Source: Pycnopodia helianthoides (lineage: Eukaryota; Echinodermata; Asteroidea; Forcipulatida; Asteriidae). Taken from it: a DNA stretch of 64,000 nucleotides. Position numbers and translations under genes: made by a program. Below the pieces are notes generated by a model. The model made no database searches. It saw only the letters and a program-made list of their open reading frames with translations, and was not told the DNA's origin. Within the stretch, counting starts at the first letter, position 1. Every line of letters starts with the position of its first letter. The DNA lies in assembly GCA_032158295.1 (NCBI GenBank), contig CM063248.1, forward strand, positions 11,980,657-12,044,656, written 5' to 3'. Positions 32,140 to 43,396 of this stretch are shown here, in pieces.

Positions 32140-33240
32140 TTAGTCATTTCCTTCTTGGATGTTCAAACCATGGGGTTGAATGGTCTTTATGCGCCTTATC
32201 CACAATTTCTCCCTACTCAGACGGACAGTCTCTCTGGAGTTACCTAGTGCCTCAATGCCCTGTAGATTCATGTCAAAAATGGAGTGGTTAGGAAGATTGA
32301 AGTGGTGTCCTACAGGTGTATCCAGCTTGTGGGTGTTGACTGTTGATCTGTGGCCGTAGAAACGCCTCTTCATTGTAGTTCTTGTTTCACCTATGTATTG
32401 AACACCACAAACTCTGCAAGATATTAGATAGATTAGATTAGTTGTGGTGCAGGTGACATGACCCCTTGTCTTATGGGTGGTACCACCTGTATGGCTGGTA
32501 AAGGAGTCAGATTCCCTGATGTGTTGTCTACAAACGATGCATTTTGATGTGTTGGAACACCTAAAAGTACCCTGTGGCAAAGGGGGATTAACATCATCAT
32601 TAATGGGGGGGGGGGGACTTCTGAAATCAGAATCATTAGAACAGATTCGACGGAGTCTGAGGGCCTGACTGTAGGCTATGCTGGTTTTGCAGTGTCGGGG
32701 GTGACAGCTGGTGGAGTGGAGGTATTGATGTTTATCTGTGGGTTTAACAAAGAGATCTGTGGTTAAGCCGTCTTCCGTCTTTATAACTTTGACATCCAGA
32801 AAATGGGTGTCCTTGGTCGAGTATTCATTCGTGAATTTGATGGTCCTGTGGAAGGAATTAATGTGGTTAATGAATGATATGAGGCTTGCTTCATCACTAG
32901 TCCAGATGAAAAAGATGTCATCGATATAGCGCCACCAGACCCAGGGGCGGCAAGGGGCCGACGACAACATGCGCTGTTCAAGTTGGCTCATGAAAAGGCA
33001 GGCCATTGAAGGTGCCATACGTGTACCCATTACAGTGCCATGTACCTGTAGGAAATTCTTACCTAAGAACGAAAAGTTGTTTTTTGTTAGAACATGTTGC
33101 ATGAGGGATACAATGTCAGAAATTGGCGGTGACACGTGACCACTCTTAGACAGGGCTGAGGAGCAGGCAGCAATCCCTTCATCTTGGGGGATGTTGGTGT
33201 ACAAAGAGGACACATCAAAAGTACCGATGATAGCTCTTAT
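32140..33240 (-). pseudogene. Penelope-like RT/GIY-YIG endonuclease fragment
   Basis: Open for 357 codons from a GTG at 33213, with homologous sequence a few codons further upstream. RT motifs: SSLYTNIPQDEG at 2-13, GTVMGTRMAPS at 59-69, the catalytic YIDD at 96-99, and HFLDVKV at 137-143. The RT region ends abruptly at residue 196 (NDSDF). The frame then jumps to a proline-rich joint and the Cys-containing linker (CSNTSKCIVCRQH, 219-231). GIY-YIG follows: IYLISC, VQYIGETRT (271-279), an Arg-rich RRFYGHR and a Glu at 335. The RT thumb and much of the linker that normally separate these parts (100 or more residues) are missing. The junction coincides with a poly-G run at about 32607. No 5' start codon remains. 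Confidence 0.9.
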
Positions 33241-33245
33241 TTTGT

Positions 33246-33360
33246 AATTTATATAGTTTTGATATTGACTGTGTGTACTTGTATTTGGCCAGTGGATGTC
33301 AAGTTTCTATGTTTTTTTTAACGTGGACAATAAAATCTTAATCTAAATCTAAATCTAATT
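33246..33360 (+). mobile_element. LINE 3' tail, plus strand
   Basis: AATAAAATCTT is followed by a short (AATCTA)n repeat, typical of CR1/L2-like non-LTR 3' ends. The body is truncated at the junction with the Penelope-like element. Confidence 0.5.
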
Positions 33361-33860
33361 CCTAACATTCCTACTTTTGAATCGATAATATCTATGTTTA
33401 ACAGCCGCCGCCCCCAGGAAAAATATAACATAATTAAAATAGTAAATCGTGCAACCATCGACCCTACAAACAAAACACAGCCATGCGAAAAGTAAATTGC
33501 TGCACATACTACTGTAGACTGCAGTAGAAAAACTACTGTAGACTGCAGTAGAAAAACGACTGTTTATATTATTTGGTTTATCATTTTGGCACTTCATTAG
33601 CATTTTAATATACAGGGATTTAATACACTGAACAAGTTTATGTCGATCATCATTATTATTGATGGCATGGTTTGTTGAAATAATTTATAGAAAAACATTT
33701 TCCACCGCCGCTAAGGTCCGAATTAGGGAAAACAACTGAATAGTTAATAACATGAGGTAAAAAAGAGAGAAGAAAGGTAAAACATACAAATTAAAAATTT
33801 AAAATTTAATATTTAAAATCTGATAGTTTGAGAAGTTTAGAGATGGCGATAGTGTGATCG
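33361..33860. other. Non-coding sequence
   Basis: A doubled ACTACTGTAGACTGCAGTAGAAA lies at about 33507-33558. No gene seen. Confidence 0.5.
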
Positions 33861-33960
33861 ATGTTAAGGAAGTGGAATGAACTTCCCTCCTATATTAAAT
33901 CTGCTCCGTCAGTGGATGTGTTTATAAGAAGATTCTCAAAACATACCTCTTTCCTATCAT
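33861..33960 (+). pseudogene. LINE ORF2 C-terminal fragment
   Basis: The plus frame reads RKWNELPSYIKSAPSVDVF followed by IRRFSKH, the conserved C-terminal block of CR1/L2-type ORF2 proteins. It is only about 30 residues long and switches directly into a minus-strand LINE fragment at about 33967. Confidence 0.65.
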
Positions 33961-33967
33961 TGATGTA

Positions 33968-35165
33968 TTATTGTTTTATCAAGCAATGTGAAGTAGATGC
34001 GCCTTTGATGTTGCCAAGTTGCGCAGGGTCAATGGTATATTCCATTCCTTGCTGTGCAATGAAGTGTTGATAAATTTTTGAGAAATGATCGGTGAGTGCG
34101 ATTGGACGAAGGTTGTCAATTGACGATGATGTTGATTTGGGTACAGGCACGATGATGGCTTGTTTCCATGGTGGTGGTGGGGGGGGGGAGGCGACCACAA
34201 GTTGTGCAAATGATGCATTGATGATGTCGTCAATGGTTTTGAAAGTTCATATGAAAATTGGCGAGTTAACTTGGCTGGGATGATGTCGGTACTGTTTGAT
34301 TTCACAGGTCTGATTTTGCTCAGATGGTGGAATACTTGCCATGGCTGAACTGTTGAATTGGCGGGGATGGCAAATACGCTGGAAGGGATCTAGCGGTTTC
34401 AATATCTTCGACAACTGATGCAAAGCTTGAAGAAATAGCGTTTGCCACTGAGCTATGAGGTCTTTCGGGTCGGTGTTGTCGACCGTGATATGAACTTTTT
34501 CCACAAGTCATTGAGCGTATCTCACGGTACCATGCACTTGGGTTGGATCTCGTGTAGTGCGTTTGTTTGGCTTTTCTAATTTCTCGCTTGAATTTGTTTC
34601 TGCAATACTTCCAGACCGTAGTTTTTCAGTCCTTGAATGCTCGCCGACGTCGACTGACGAGGGATTGTATGTATGGTGATACCAGGCTTTATTGTGTGGG
34701 TGCAGTTTGACCATTCGTTGGGGAAAGTAGATCTCCATCTCCAGTATCGTAAAACTGGGTGCATTTGTCTGTCACGTTTTCAGTAACAGCCATGATCCAA
34801 ATTCACGAGTATCGCTGTCTCTCATTGGTCTAACCTGAATGCGTTTGACTGGTGTTGTTGCGTGGTGGTGAAGCATCGGTTTTTCTTATGACGCACCCGT
34901 GGTCGCTGAGCCCTTCCAAGAGTCCTACTGGGGGTGGGGGGGGGGAGGCAATTCTCAATTTTGACCGTGATGATACAGTGTGAACTTAGTCCAAGAGTCA
35001 TAGCTCGTATCTCACGGCACCGTGCACTTGGGTCGGATCTCAGGGATGCAACCCTTGTTCGTGTAGTGCGTTTGTTTGGCCTTCCTAATTTCTCGCTTGA
35101 CTTTGTGTCTGTAATACTTCCAGAGTGTAGTTTTTCCGCCCTTGATTCGTTTACTGTTGATTCGT
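33968..35165 (-). pseudogene. CR1-like LINE RT fragment, frame-broken, with an internal duplication
   Basis: Read 5' to 3' on the minus strand: a basic linker (LWKYYRHKVKREIRKAKQTH, 35060-35120), decayed sequence, a second copy of the same linker block (34508-34620), then the RT palm (WKQAIIVPVPKSTSSSID, LRPIALTDHFSKIYQHF, GNIKGASTSH; 33968-34170). Several frameshifts and stops. The doubled linker (positions 34508-34640 and 34995-35145) indicates duplication or two insertions. The catalytic FADD block is absent. Confidence 0.75.
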
Positions 35166-35175
35166 TTACTGCGAG

Positions 35176-35280
35176 CCGTGGGGCGAACGGGGACCCAGCC
35201 AGACGACACGGTGTACCTCCAAGACGCCATACTCTCGGAGATCAAACAGAAGTTCCGGAGGATCCTTTCCACAGATCAGG
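35176..35280 (+). CDS. Candidate internal exon, unknown gene
   Basis: A 105-bp plus-strand segment between a pyrimidine-rich acceptor (TTCGTTTACTGCGAG) and a donor (CAGG|GTAAAA). Both splice phases are 1. It reads VGRTGTQPDDTVYLQDAIL, then SEIKQKFRRILSTDQ, with helical coiled-coil character. By my count 26 of 34 codons end in G or C, in strong contrast to the AT-rich surroundings. It lies between LINE fragments, so it could be a captured exon or part of an element. Family not recognised. Confidence 0.3.
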
Positions 35281-35614
35281 GTAAAAATATACAAGAATCA
35301 CTGCCTCCTCCCCCTTCAAACAGGTGAAATCAACAAGAAGGCCGGAAGGCGTAACGAAGGATATCAAACAAAGACCTGCCTGCCGTCGCAGCCAGAAGGC
35401 CGTCGCTGTTGAGCCAATGCCAACAATCTAAGAAGATTAATTTGCTAGTAGCAAATAGAGATTTTACCCTGAGAGAGTGATGACAACCAGACAGGCTTAG
35501 ACCTTAGCTTAGAAACTCAATTTAACAGAAACTTTTTCTACATGATACACCTGTCAGACAGAAGACCCAGCTTCAGACATGAGTTCACCTATCGAGACGA
35601 TCAATGATTCACTA
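35281..35614. other. Non-coding sequence
   Basis: No gene or element recognised. Confidence 0.45.
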
Positions 35615-35772
35615 TAGGGCAGTGTCCGGATTGGCAGCTACGGCTATACGGCTATGGCTACGGCTGGATTGCCGCGTCACCATGCGTTGAAGTAAAGGAC
35701 GTCCTTAGCAACACCCTTAACAACAGCCGTATCCGTAGCTATAGCCGTAGCCGCCAATTCTGATACGGCATA
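35615..35772. mobile_element. GGCTACGGC MITE (copy 4, full-length)
   Basis: TA-flanked. The left end GGGCAGTGTCCGGATTGGC and right end GCCAATTCTGATACGGC are imperfect inverse repeats. The interior has CGTCACCATGCGTTGAAG and CCTTAGCAACACCC, shared with 6311-6453. Confidence 0.85.
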
Positions 35773-37642
35773 ATTAATGACAATGCAGAGGAAAAACCAA
35801 AATCAGACATTATAAACACAGCAACAACACAACTGTCATCAGTTTTTGCAGAAAGCTGTAGAATTCTGATACAGCAGTATATTAGCATTCAGCATTAATA
35901 AATACATGGTGTATTTTAATCTCCAAACGATGGTCAAATTGATGTTTTTGGAAGAGTATACGTCTCATTCTAACTATCTTATTTACATAAAACGCATCTA
36001 TGCCATTTGTAAAAATAAAATGTATTCCAATGTAGATTCAAATGATTGTGTTGTTCGAAATGTCCCCTTTGTTCTTCTCAGGACGACTGGCACAAGTGAA
36101 AAGTTGAAAACAAAATTGACACGTTAGTTTGTGAATTTAGTTCTGATGTTAATAGAAATCAATAAATTGTGTGTATTATATACACATACCATTAAACTAT
36201 GGGTTATGAGAAAACTGACATTGCTTTGTTTATAGACTATTGGATTTAATAGACTTTGTTAGCCTCGCACGTATTAGAACTTCCGGACCATTGCGGTCCC
36301 AACCATACGGAGTTTTACGTTGGTGGGATTTTGAATTATCAACTATGTTGTTGGGAATGTGATAAACAATAATATGAAAGTAAAATCAGTTCAATATAAT
36401 AACGAAGAAAACCCGAAAACTTGGAAACTATTAAGAATGTCGCCCAACTTACGGTCATGTTGTCATTAAACCTATCTTATGTGATGGACTCACAAATTCA
36501 GGGCGTGATTGGCAAGTAAGCATCCTCAAGTTTGAATTTTTGTTCAATGTTAATTTGGACAAATTATTAGTATTATATACCAATTGAATTTTTATCTAGG
36601 GGCCTAAAACAACTTGTTTTGGGTATTTTTATTTTCAAACATTTTGTATAAATTTAATATAAAAAGAAGATTTGATTTCATAGGAAAAATATAGCCTTTG
36701 TTCGAGTTGTTTTTCTCGTTTTTGATATGCATGAGACTTGCACAGTCTATACCGTACGTTTACCTCTCTCATGAGATTTGAGACGAGATTTCTATTTCTA
36801 GTTGCAAGAAATGTGTAACTTTGTGCTGCATAAGTGTATACTTCACAGGGAGATCAATTAGCGAATATTTGTGGTCAAACCATCGGTTTATTTAATTCCC
36901 CAAACATCTGCTTGTTGTGCTTGTTTCGACGTCGTGCATCAGCAGTCGGCCATTCACCTATTTTGGGTCTTAATTGTCTCCTGTGAATAAAGATGATTGA
37001 CTATTGAATTGTTAATAGCCTTGGGCAAAGACGGACTATTAAGGCTTTCTCCACGATCCGTATAGATCAAAAAGCCTCTAATTATAAACGATATAGGTCT
37101 ATTCGAGAAACATTTCCTTCAACAGTCTTAGTGAATCTGGTTTGCATTAATGTCTGATGATTCGTGTAATACAATCGTGTCACAGTGTAATACAAGCATC
37201 AGATGGGTTCGTTGCGGCAATCTCAAAACATTATAAAAGACATTCTCACGGCCTACAAAAACAAACATATTTAGGATATACTTGTCCGGAAAATCATGAA
37301 CAGTATACTAAAAACATCAGATGGATCCAATTTGGCACTATACCCCTTATGTTTTTAATATTTCTCAATGCTCGTCAATAAAAACCATTTTCATGTTCTC
37401 CTCGCATAAAATAAAGAATTTGGTCGACAGAACTTATCTGATATAGCATATCATAATGTTTTCGTAATGCAATACATATGACAATGTTCGCCGATCTTTT
37501 CACTTTATGAATTGCTTTACATATTTGTTTATTATTTATTTCATTTGGTAATACTTAAATAGAATTTGGCAGGTGCCGTCAATAAAATACGACTGAAAAA
37601 AAAATACACACAGACATCAAAATATATGCATGGCTACCGTCA
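35773..37642. other. AT-rich non-coding sequence
   Basis: No gene or element recognised. Confidence 0.5.
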
Positions 37643-37849
37643 ATGTTAGATATCTGTGTCAACCACACCGCAACAACACATACTTATCACCGTGATGTAC
37701 ATACACCACTGGGTGAATGTTCTTTCGGCTCTGAGGAGATGGAACTGAGAGAAACACCAAATCAATCGACAGATAAGAGATATGATCAGATCGAATCCCA
37801 TGATGAGCCAAGACATGGATTAGGCCAACCTCATGAAACTACAAAATGA
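37643..37849 (+). CDS. Possible decayed or partial coding sequence, unknown
   Basis: An ATG-started frame of 68 codons, hydrophilic and not low-complexity (ECSFGSEEMELRETPNQ, DKRYDQIESHDEPRHG). Neighbouring plus frames continue with protein-like stretches (LPRVQWHLNKERTDW, KKTVATVDLWKKRVEKLTKH at about 38005-38075), as if a longer coding region had suffered frameshifts. No family recognised; chance is not excluded. Confidence 0.2.
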   Translation: MLDICVNHTATTHTYHRDVHTPLGECSFGSEEMELRETPNQSTDKRYDQIESHDEPRHGLGQPHETTK

Positions 37850-38679
37850 TGACAAGCAAAACCCTCCCTCGCGTCCAATGGCATCTCAATAAGGAGAGAA
37901 CGGATTGGGAAACTATTGAGGTTATCCACACCGGGAAAGAGGTCACAAAGCCTGCCCTGAGGTAGGGGATTACCAGACCCCGTGAGATAGGCTCGGTGCA
38001 CGGAGAGGAGCAAGAAGACCGTCGCCACGGTGGATCTTTGGAAAAAACGGGTCGAGAAACTCACCAAGCATTCCAGGATTGTTATGGCTCATATCAAGTG
38101 AACACACAAACAATATAATCATCTTAAAATCAAATATAAGGTGTTCTTCTTTCTCTTTCATGGGGAAGTACGAAATTCGACAATGAGGAAAAATGGTTTT
38201 ATATATATAAATATTGCGAATTAAACCTTCAAAAAAATCATGATTTTCTGGAAATAGAGATTGGAGTCCACACAATTTTATATGACACTTTCCCGATGGT
38301 TATTATTATTGATTTGTCATCACTCAAACAAAATACACAAACAAGAAAACATACAATACAAGTGACACTAACTGATGACAGGAACTCACTGTTGCCCTCA
38401 GGCATTTAGTTCCCCCCTACAAGATAATAAAATCCAATAAAATATGTTGAAATGAAATTCAAGACAAACAAAAATATTAACTTAAAGTAACGTGGATTAA
38501 AAAATACTTAGAAAAAGATAATGGTTAGCAGGTAAGAATAATAATATCAACAATAAAAAATCGAATCAGAGAACACAACGTTAACAAGATTTCGCTTTGT
38601 CGAGAATATTTCTGTCACTAACACTTCTCAGGATATTTACTTTTTATACATTGAGTTTTTAGTATACATGCATGAATTG
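37850..38679. other. Non-coding sequence
   Basis: Apart from the possible decayed coding continuation up to about 38100, no gene or element recognised. Confidence 0.4.
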
Positions 38680-38830
38680 TTTCTCAAATTCAAATGTTTT
38701 CGGGTGAAAATTTATCCAAACCATATTACCTCGAAGGGAATTCCTTTCTTAAAAATAGTTTATACTATCAACAGCTGTAGTGCTTCTCACCAAGTCAGTT
38801 TTTATGGTCATTAACTTTTTGGGTATTTAC
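38680..38830. mobile_element. MITE arm (family D, copy 3)
   Basis: It shares ACTATCAACAGCTGTAGTGC, GAAGGGAATTCCTTTCTTA and TTTTTATGGTCATTAAC with the arms at 15690-15835 and 22420-22560. Confidence 0.6.
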
Positions 38831-39358
38831 CAGTCTAAGACCCTACCTTTACGCTTATTGTTCACGAATCAAAATTCAAAAAAATGCGCGAAAGTGGATT
38901 TTCTTTCAAAATTGACACTCACAAGTACACGGCGATCTTCACCCTAACTCATCTCCAACATTCTATTACAGATCATTCTCAACATCGGCGCTAAATTTTA
39001 CATAATTTCCCCTAAGACCCTCCGACAACTACAGAAAGACTATCTCCTGACTGACAGCTCTATCTTAAGCAACGGAGATCGGATTGTTTTGATGGTCGAC
39101 CCGAATGCGAGTTCATTGCGAATTGGCTGAAACTTTGACGCCAGTATTGACATTTAAAAATAAATCTTTGACACAGTTTACGTAAAGTGATATTATCCCG
39201 ATAAGTTGTTTTTTACAATTGCGTGACATTGTGATAAAGTCACTCGTAAATCAGGTTTTGTTTATTTCATCGCAGTGGTCAAGTTTATTGCACAGATAAT
39301 TATGCATAACTGTCCATCGTTGAAAAAATTGGGTGCAATGTGTTTTATCCAAAGTCAC
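38831..39358. other. Non-coding sequence
   Basis: No gene or element recognised. Confidence 0.5.
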
Positions 39359-39733
39359 TTAAAGGAACATTACAGAATTGGTAAGAAAAAAACTTGTAAA
39401 ATATACTTTTTGATCACAGATTTACATAAAACTTACACGGTCTAATGATGATGATAGAAGAAAACATCCCTTGAAATATTTCTGTGCCATATTTGATGAG
39501 AAATGAATAAACTAATTTCCCGATTGGAGTTTATCGCTCAGTGAGCTTTTTATTCATTTGTTGAACCTATATGATTTCATGCAAATGTGTAATCGGTTTT
39601 TCACTATTTTCTCGTGACCCAGATGGCCGATCGATCTCAAACTTCTACAGGTTTGTCATGGTGGATTACATAAAGTGCTTACACTGCCAGCAACTGTTTT
39701 GTTAGCAAAACCAATTCTGTAACGTTCCTTTAA
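39359..39733. mobile_element. TTAA-type MITE (family B-related)
   Basis: Nearly perfect ends: TTAAAGGAACATTACAGAAT and ATTCTGTAACGTTCCTTTAA. The interior shares TTTTTCACTATTTTCTCGTG and GATCTCAAACTTCTACAGG with the family B copies, but the termini differ, so it is a separate subfamily. Confidence 0.9.
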
Positions 39734-39847
39734 GTTTTCATTCTGGTAAGCAATGGCGTTATGACGTCGGTGGTTCTTAAACACCCCTCACCCCATGAGA
39801 GAAATAACACAACAAAAAACACTGGACCGAGTGAATGTGAATGGAAA

Positions 39848-39928
39848 AACAAACAAACAAACAAACAAGCAAACAAACAAACAAACAAACACACCCAACA
39901 CCCCAACAAACAGACAAACAAACAAACT
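39848..39928 (+). repeat. (CAAA)n microsatellite, interrupted
   Basis: CAAA repeats with ACACCCAACACCC interruptions. The Lys-Gln-Thr-Asn frames over it are artefacts. Confidence 0.95.
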
Positions 39929-40440
39929 CCGGGCATGGGGGCTGGGAGACCAGCCCAAGATCTCCAGCTCCTTACCGGGTACATTTTTCAATGTTCCACA
40001 CCCTTTTTGCGCTTTCCACACACTCAAAACCAAACACAAGAGGCGCTACATTGATCACAATAATCTAGCTATTTTTCTCAGAAACATCCACCTGCTAACT
40101 GCAAATTAAAGAAACCTATAGATCGGTATACGTCCATATATAGGTTTCAACGTAAACAAAACAGAGTAAAGTTAGCCACCGGCAGGTGTGCGCCAAATAC
40201 CCGGTTCATATACTAACTTAAACCGAATTGAGATAATATGAGCTACAAAGAGCTGCAGATGAGCAGTCTCGGTAGCACGGTATCTCAGCTCCCACAAATC
40301 ATTCTGGCGTCAGGTTTCACTCCGCATGCACAAGTGACCATAACTGCGGGCGAACAAACCGTGCTGTACTAATCGTTCGTGCATTTTATTCACTACTGTA
40401 CCTCCCGCACTCTGCAGTGGTGACTGTTAAAACGCATTTT
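39929..40440. other. Non-coding sequence
   Basis: No gene seen. TATAGGTTTC and its inverse GAAACCTATA lie near 40110-40150. Confidence 0.45.
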
Positions 40441-40591
40441 CCAGATTCAGTTTGTTTGAATTGATTCATATTGTTTCTCAGACAATGCGTCCCCGTTTTC
40501 ACAAATTAAGTCCATATGAATATATACATTTCTGAACGAAAACTAAATTTAGAAAAAAGCAAGATCCAATCGTGTAGAATAGATTGTAGTA
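40441..40591 (-). pseudogene. Degenerate duplicate of the candidate exon at 43.9-44.1 kb
   Basis: About 150 bp matches 43911-44061 closely, but it carries small deletions and internal stop codons on the minus strand, including loss of about 6 bases in the GATTGGTGCATGG region. It looks like a non-functional copy. Confidence 0.55.
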
Positions 40592-40661
40592 TACATTTGG
40601 TTTTTAGATTTGAACGTGTGCATCAACCCTTATTTTATACGAATAGAAGGGGAAGGAAACA

Positions 40662-41028
40662 TTAAAGGTACATGTTGCCTTCGGGTTGGTCGATTTGTGC
40701 TATAAAAGCGTATGTTATGAAATACCATATAAATGGAAAGATGTTTAAAAAAGGTAAAATATAATTTTAAAAGTAGAATATAATGATGCACACAAATATC
40801 CTTCGAAATTGTTAGGTTTTACTTTTACTTCATGAACTAACACGGTCCGTGGTTCTAAAAAATGGCGGACCAAGTCACGAAGTAAAAGGAAAACCAAACA
40901 ATTTCGAGGTATATTTGTGTGGATCATTATATTTCAGTTGTAAAACATCATTCCAAGCATATTAATTTCATAAGAAAACGCTTTTTGTAGCTCCAAGCGC
41001 CCAATCCAAAGGCAATATGTCCCTTTAA
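40662..41028. mobile_element. TTAA-type MITE (family A, full copy)
   Basis: It starts TTAAAGGTACATGTTGCCTT and ends AAGGCAATATGTCCCTTTAA. The two halves form one long imperfect palindrome (ATGGAAAGATG and CATCATTCCA; AAATATCCTTCGAAAT and ATTTCGAGGTATATTT). Its centre is near 40845 (ACGGTCCGTGG). Confidence 0.9.
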
Positions 41029-42169
41029 ATTTACAATATTTCCTCCTTAAAAAGTCCTCGTAAACCCAAGAGCAAACATTCCGAATTACAATTTTGTTTT
41101 CGTTGTTTTCTTGAAAACTATAATATTATAACACAAAATAATGTATCACCGTCGAAGAATACTTTGGAGTTTAAATCTGACAGGTGTGATTATCGAAAAA
41201 AGCTTTGCCCAAATTTGAAAGCAAGTTGGGGGTATAAACACAAGCACGGTTCGGTTAAAGTTAGTTTTTCTAGTTCAATTCCTTTTAATTACGGATTGAA
41301 AGAAAAATTGTGTAAATTTAGTGGTGTATTCAAAATGGGATCTTATCAGGACCGATCAATAGCGAGGATTCGTATGCGTACAGATACGCATACAGATACA
41401 TATATGATCCGTTGGATGCGTTGGATGCGCGTCAGAATTTGTTTCACACTCATAGAGTTATACGTCTGGCCTAGGCCAAAGTAGGCCTATACATGTAGAT
41501 ACACGTGGCATAGGTTTTGCGTGCAAAACAAATACAACAACATTTTTTTAATGTTCCTATTACATTGGATAATTTTACTGTTTAACTGTTCGTTTTCGGA
41601 CCCACTACGCGTGAAAAGAAGGTTTCCAGCAAGCATAGCAAATTAGGGACCCTGTTTATACTGCGTTTTCTTAATTTTTTGCTTACAATTAATGACTAAC
41701 ACATTTCTATCTAAATCATGAATGACACCTTTAAAAGCATTACCAGGGAAATGTTTTTAATCGAGGGCAAAAATACAACTAAAATCAGCAAATTGGTGGT
41801 ATCCGTTTTTTTAATGTACGTGTAATAACTATGAGCTCCCTTATCCGTTGCCAACGTGCATGCAAAACACGGAAGCCGCTGTTACGCGTCACGTGAACAC
41901 ACAAAGTGTTGACGTATCCGTTGTCTTGCAAAACCTCTCTATTACCTAGCATGATTGGTCTAACAATTACATTTATGTGTATCCATAAGCTGAACTATAT
42001 GCATAATTCAACGTTTGTTACAGAAGTTGGCTTATGAATTGTTTCATTATTCCTCAAAGTTAAAAGTTATAAACAGAATGATGATATTTTAGAGCCAATC
42101 AAAATGTCTACACCTGTAAATGCTTTGTTCAGCTCTTTCAAGTTATCGGGATTGTGCCAATACACAATA
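41029..42169. other. Non-coding sequence
   Basis: A small tandem of ATACGCATACAG lies near 41383-41402 and a doubled TTGGATGCG near 41412. No gene seen. Confidence 0.5.
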
Positions 42170-42347
42170 CTATTATATTTTGGTTTTACCAATACACTGA
42201 TGTGTGTAAAGCACTGTAAACTCATAACTTTCCCGAGACATGTGGACAAAATCCACAGGCATATTACTCAGGCGGGATTTGAACCCACGACCAGTGCAAA
42301 TTCTAGCGCAGATGTCTACCACTTGACCACCGAGAATGTCCAGTAGG
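42170..42347 (-). mobile_element. tRNA-derived SINE
   Basis: The minus strand starts with a tRNA-like head: the A box region TGGTCAAGTGGTAGAC (about 42320) and B box GGGTTCAAATCCC (about 42280), followed by CGCCTGAGTAATATGCC. The tail contains GCTTTACACACATCAGTG. No protein is encoded; the plus frame AGFEPTTSANSSADVYHLTT is the usual antisense tRNA-SINE artefact. Confidence 0.8.
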
Positions 42348-43396
42348 TAGCGGCAGTGCCCATACACTTCCAGAGGACTTTAGCAAAAGGGATCCGGTAG
42401 TCCGTAACATGACATAGCGAGACCGTACTCGCTTCGCCTTTGTGTATTAAAAAACTTTCACAAATTCAACTCCAATACTCGTTTCAGATACTTCTGATAA
42501 AACATGTCTATTCAATTTATATAGTTTCTAACTCACGTATGGTAAACATTTCACAATGTCTAAATTGCAGATCTCCGTTAGCCTAAATGATGCATCGAAC
42601 AAAATGTGTCTTTGTATATGAATTATTCAAATGCATACAGTGTGGCCATACGTGCTGTAAACTGACCCCCACAGGGAAGGAAAAATTGAAAATGCATAAA
42701 AGATAAAATTGTAACTTGAAACGGAAAACGGCGTCAACTCTTGCTAAGGTCCGTTGGGGGGGGGGGTTGTAAAACAATAAGAGAAGAAGTTGACTATGCA
42801 AGTGAAATTAGGATGGCCTCTGGTGCTTTTTCAGATTCAGTGTAAAGGGAACATTTCGCGTGTTAAACATACCTTATGGCACGGCAACCGTGCAGTGTAA
42901 GACCTACCTAACATACAGTGAGCAACGCTCTAGTTTCGTAATTTGTTTAATTCATGTAATGTGTGTTAAAGTATAAAGTGTCTAAAATTAAAAGACACAA
43001 TGTCAACAAGAAAAACTGTCAACTTTCATAGTTTGATTTAATCGTGGTTTAATGTTACTCGGTGGCTGAGTAAGTCAGACACCGCGTCTTTAATGCGCTA
43101 GTGAACATGTTAACTGTTGTGTTTGGGTTTACTGGTTTATATTCCAGCCATGGTTGAACAGAACTCGAGGACTACGGGGGTGAACACACTCTCCCCGAAA
43201 TCTAGGTTCCCCTACCCCGTTAACAAGTGTGGGGGATTTAATCGAGGGCTATAGGCGAAGCACTTCTAGGAATACCAAATGCAAACAACACATTGCCAGA
43301 GGCTTTATCTCACACACGAAAAATGTTAAAAACACAAAACAAAAACAACAACAACCCAGAAATGAAACGCAAAAACTGTTTGAAATTCCGCCTCAC
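42348..43396. other. Non-coding sequence
   Basis: A poly-G run lies near 42757-42767. No gene or element recognised. Confidence 0.5.

Larger units (their letters stand above)
31797..33245 (-). mobile_element. Penelope-like retroelement, 5'-truncated and internally deleted
   Basis: A minus-strand element with an RT plus GIY-YIG frame (32140-33240), a 3' non-coding segment of about 300 bp (31840-32139), and a terminal hammerhead-like motif at 31797-31839. The 5' end breaks off near 33245, just before the conserved TFDVSSLYTNIP block of RT. Penelope-like elements use RT plus a GIY-YIG endonuclease and often carry hammerhead motifs in their terminal repeats, which fits this layout. Confidence 0.88.

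Noticed and set aside
41164..41484. 106-codon plus-strand ORF
   Set aside because: The C-terminal part is made of small tandem repeats (ATACGCATACAG, TTGGATGCG); no domain.
42265..42345. Functional tRNA gene
   Set aside because: A and B boxes are present, but the sequence continues into a SINE body and does not form a clean cloverleaf with a proper acceptor stem.
42104..42346. 80-codon ORF with AGFEPTTSANSSADVYHLTT
   Set aside because: Antisense translation of a tRNA-derived SINE head.
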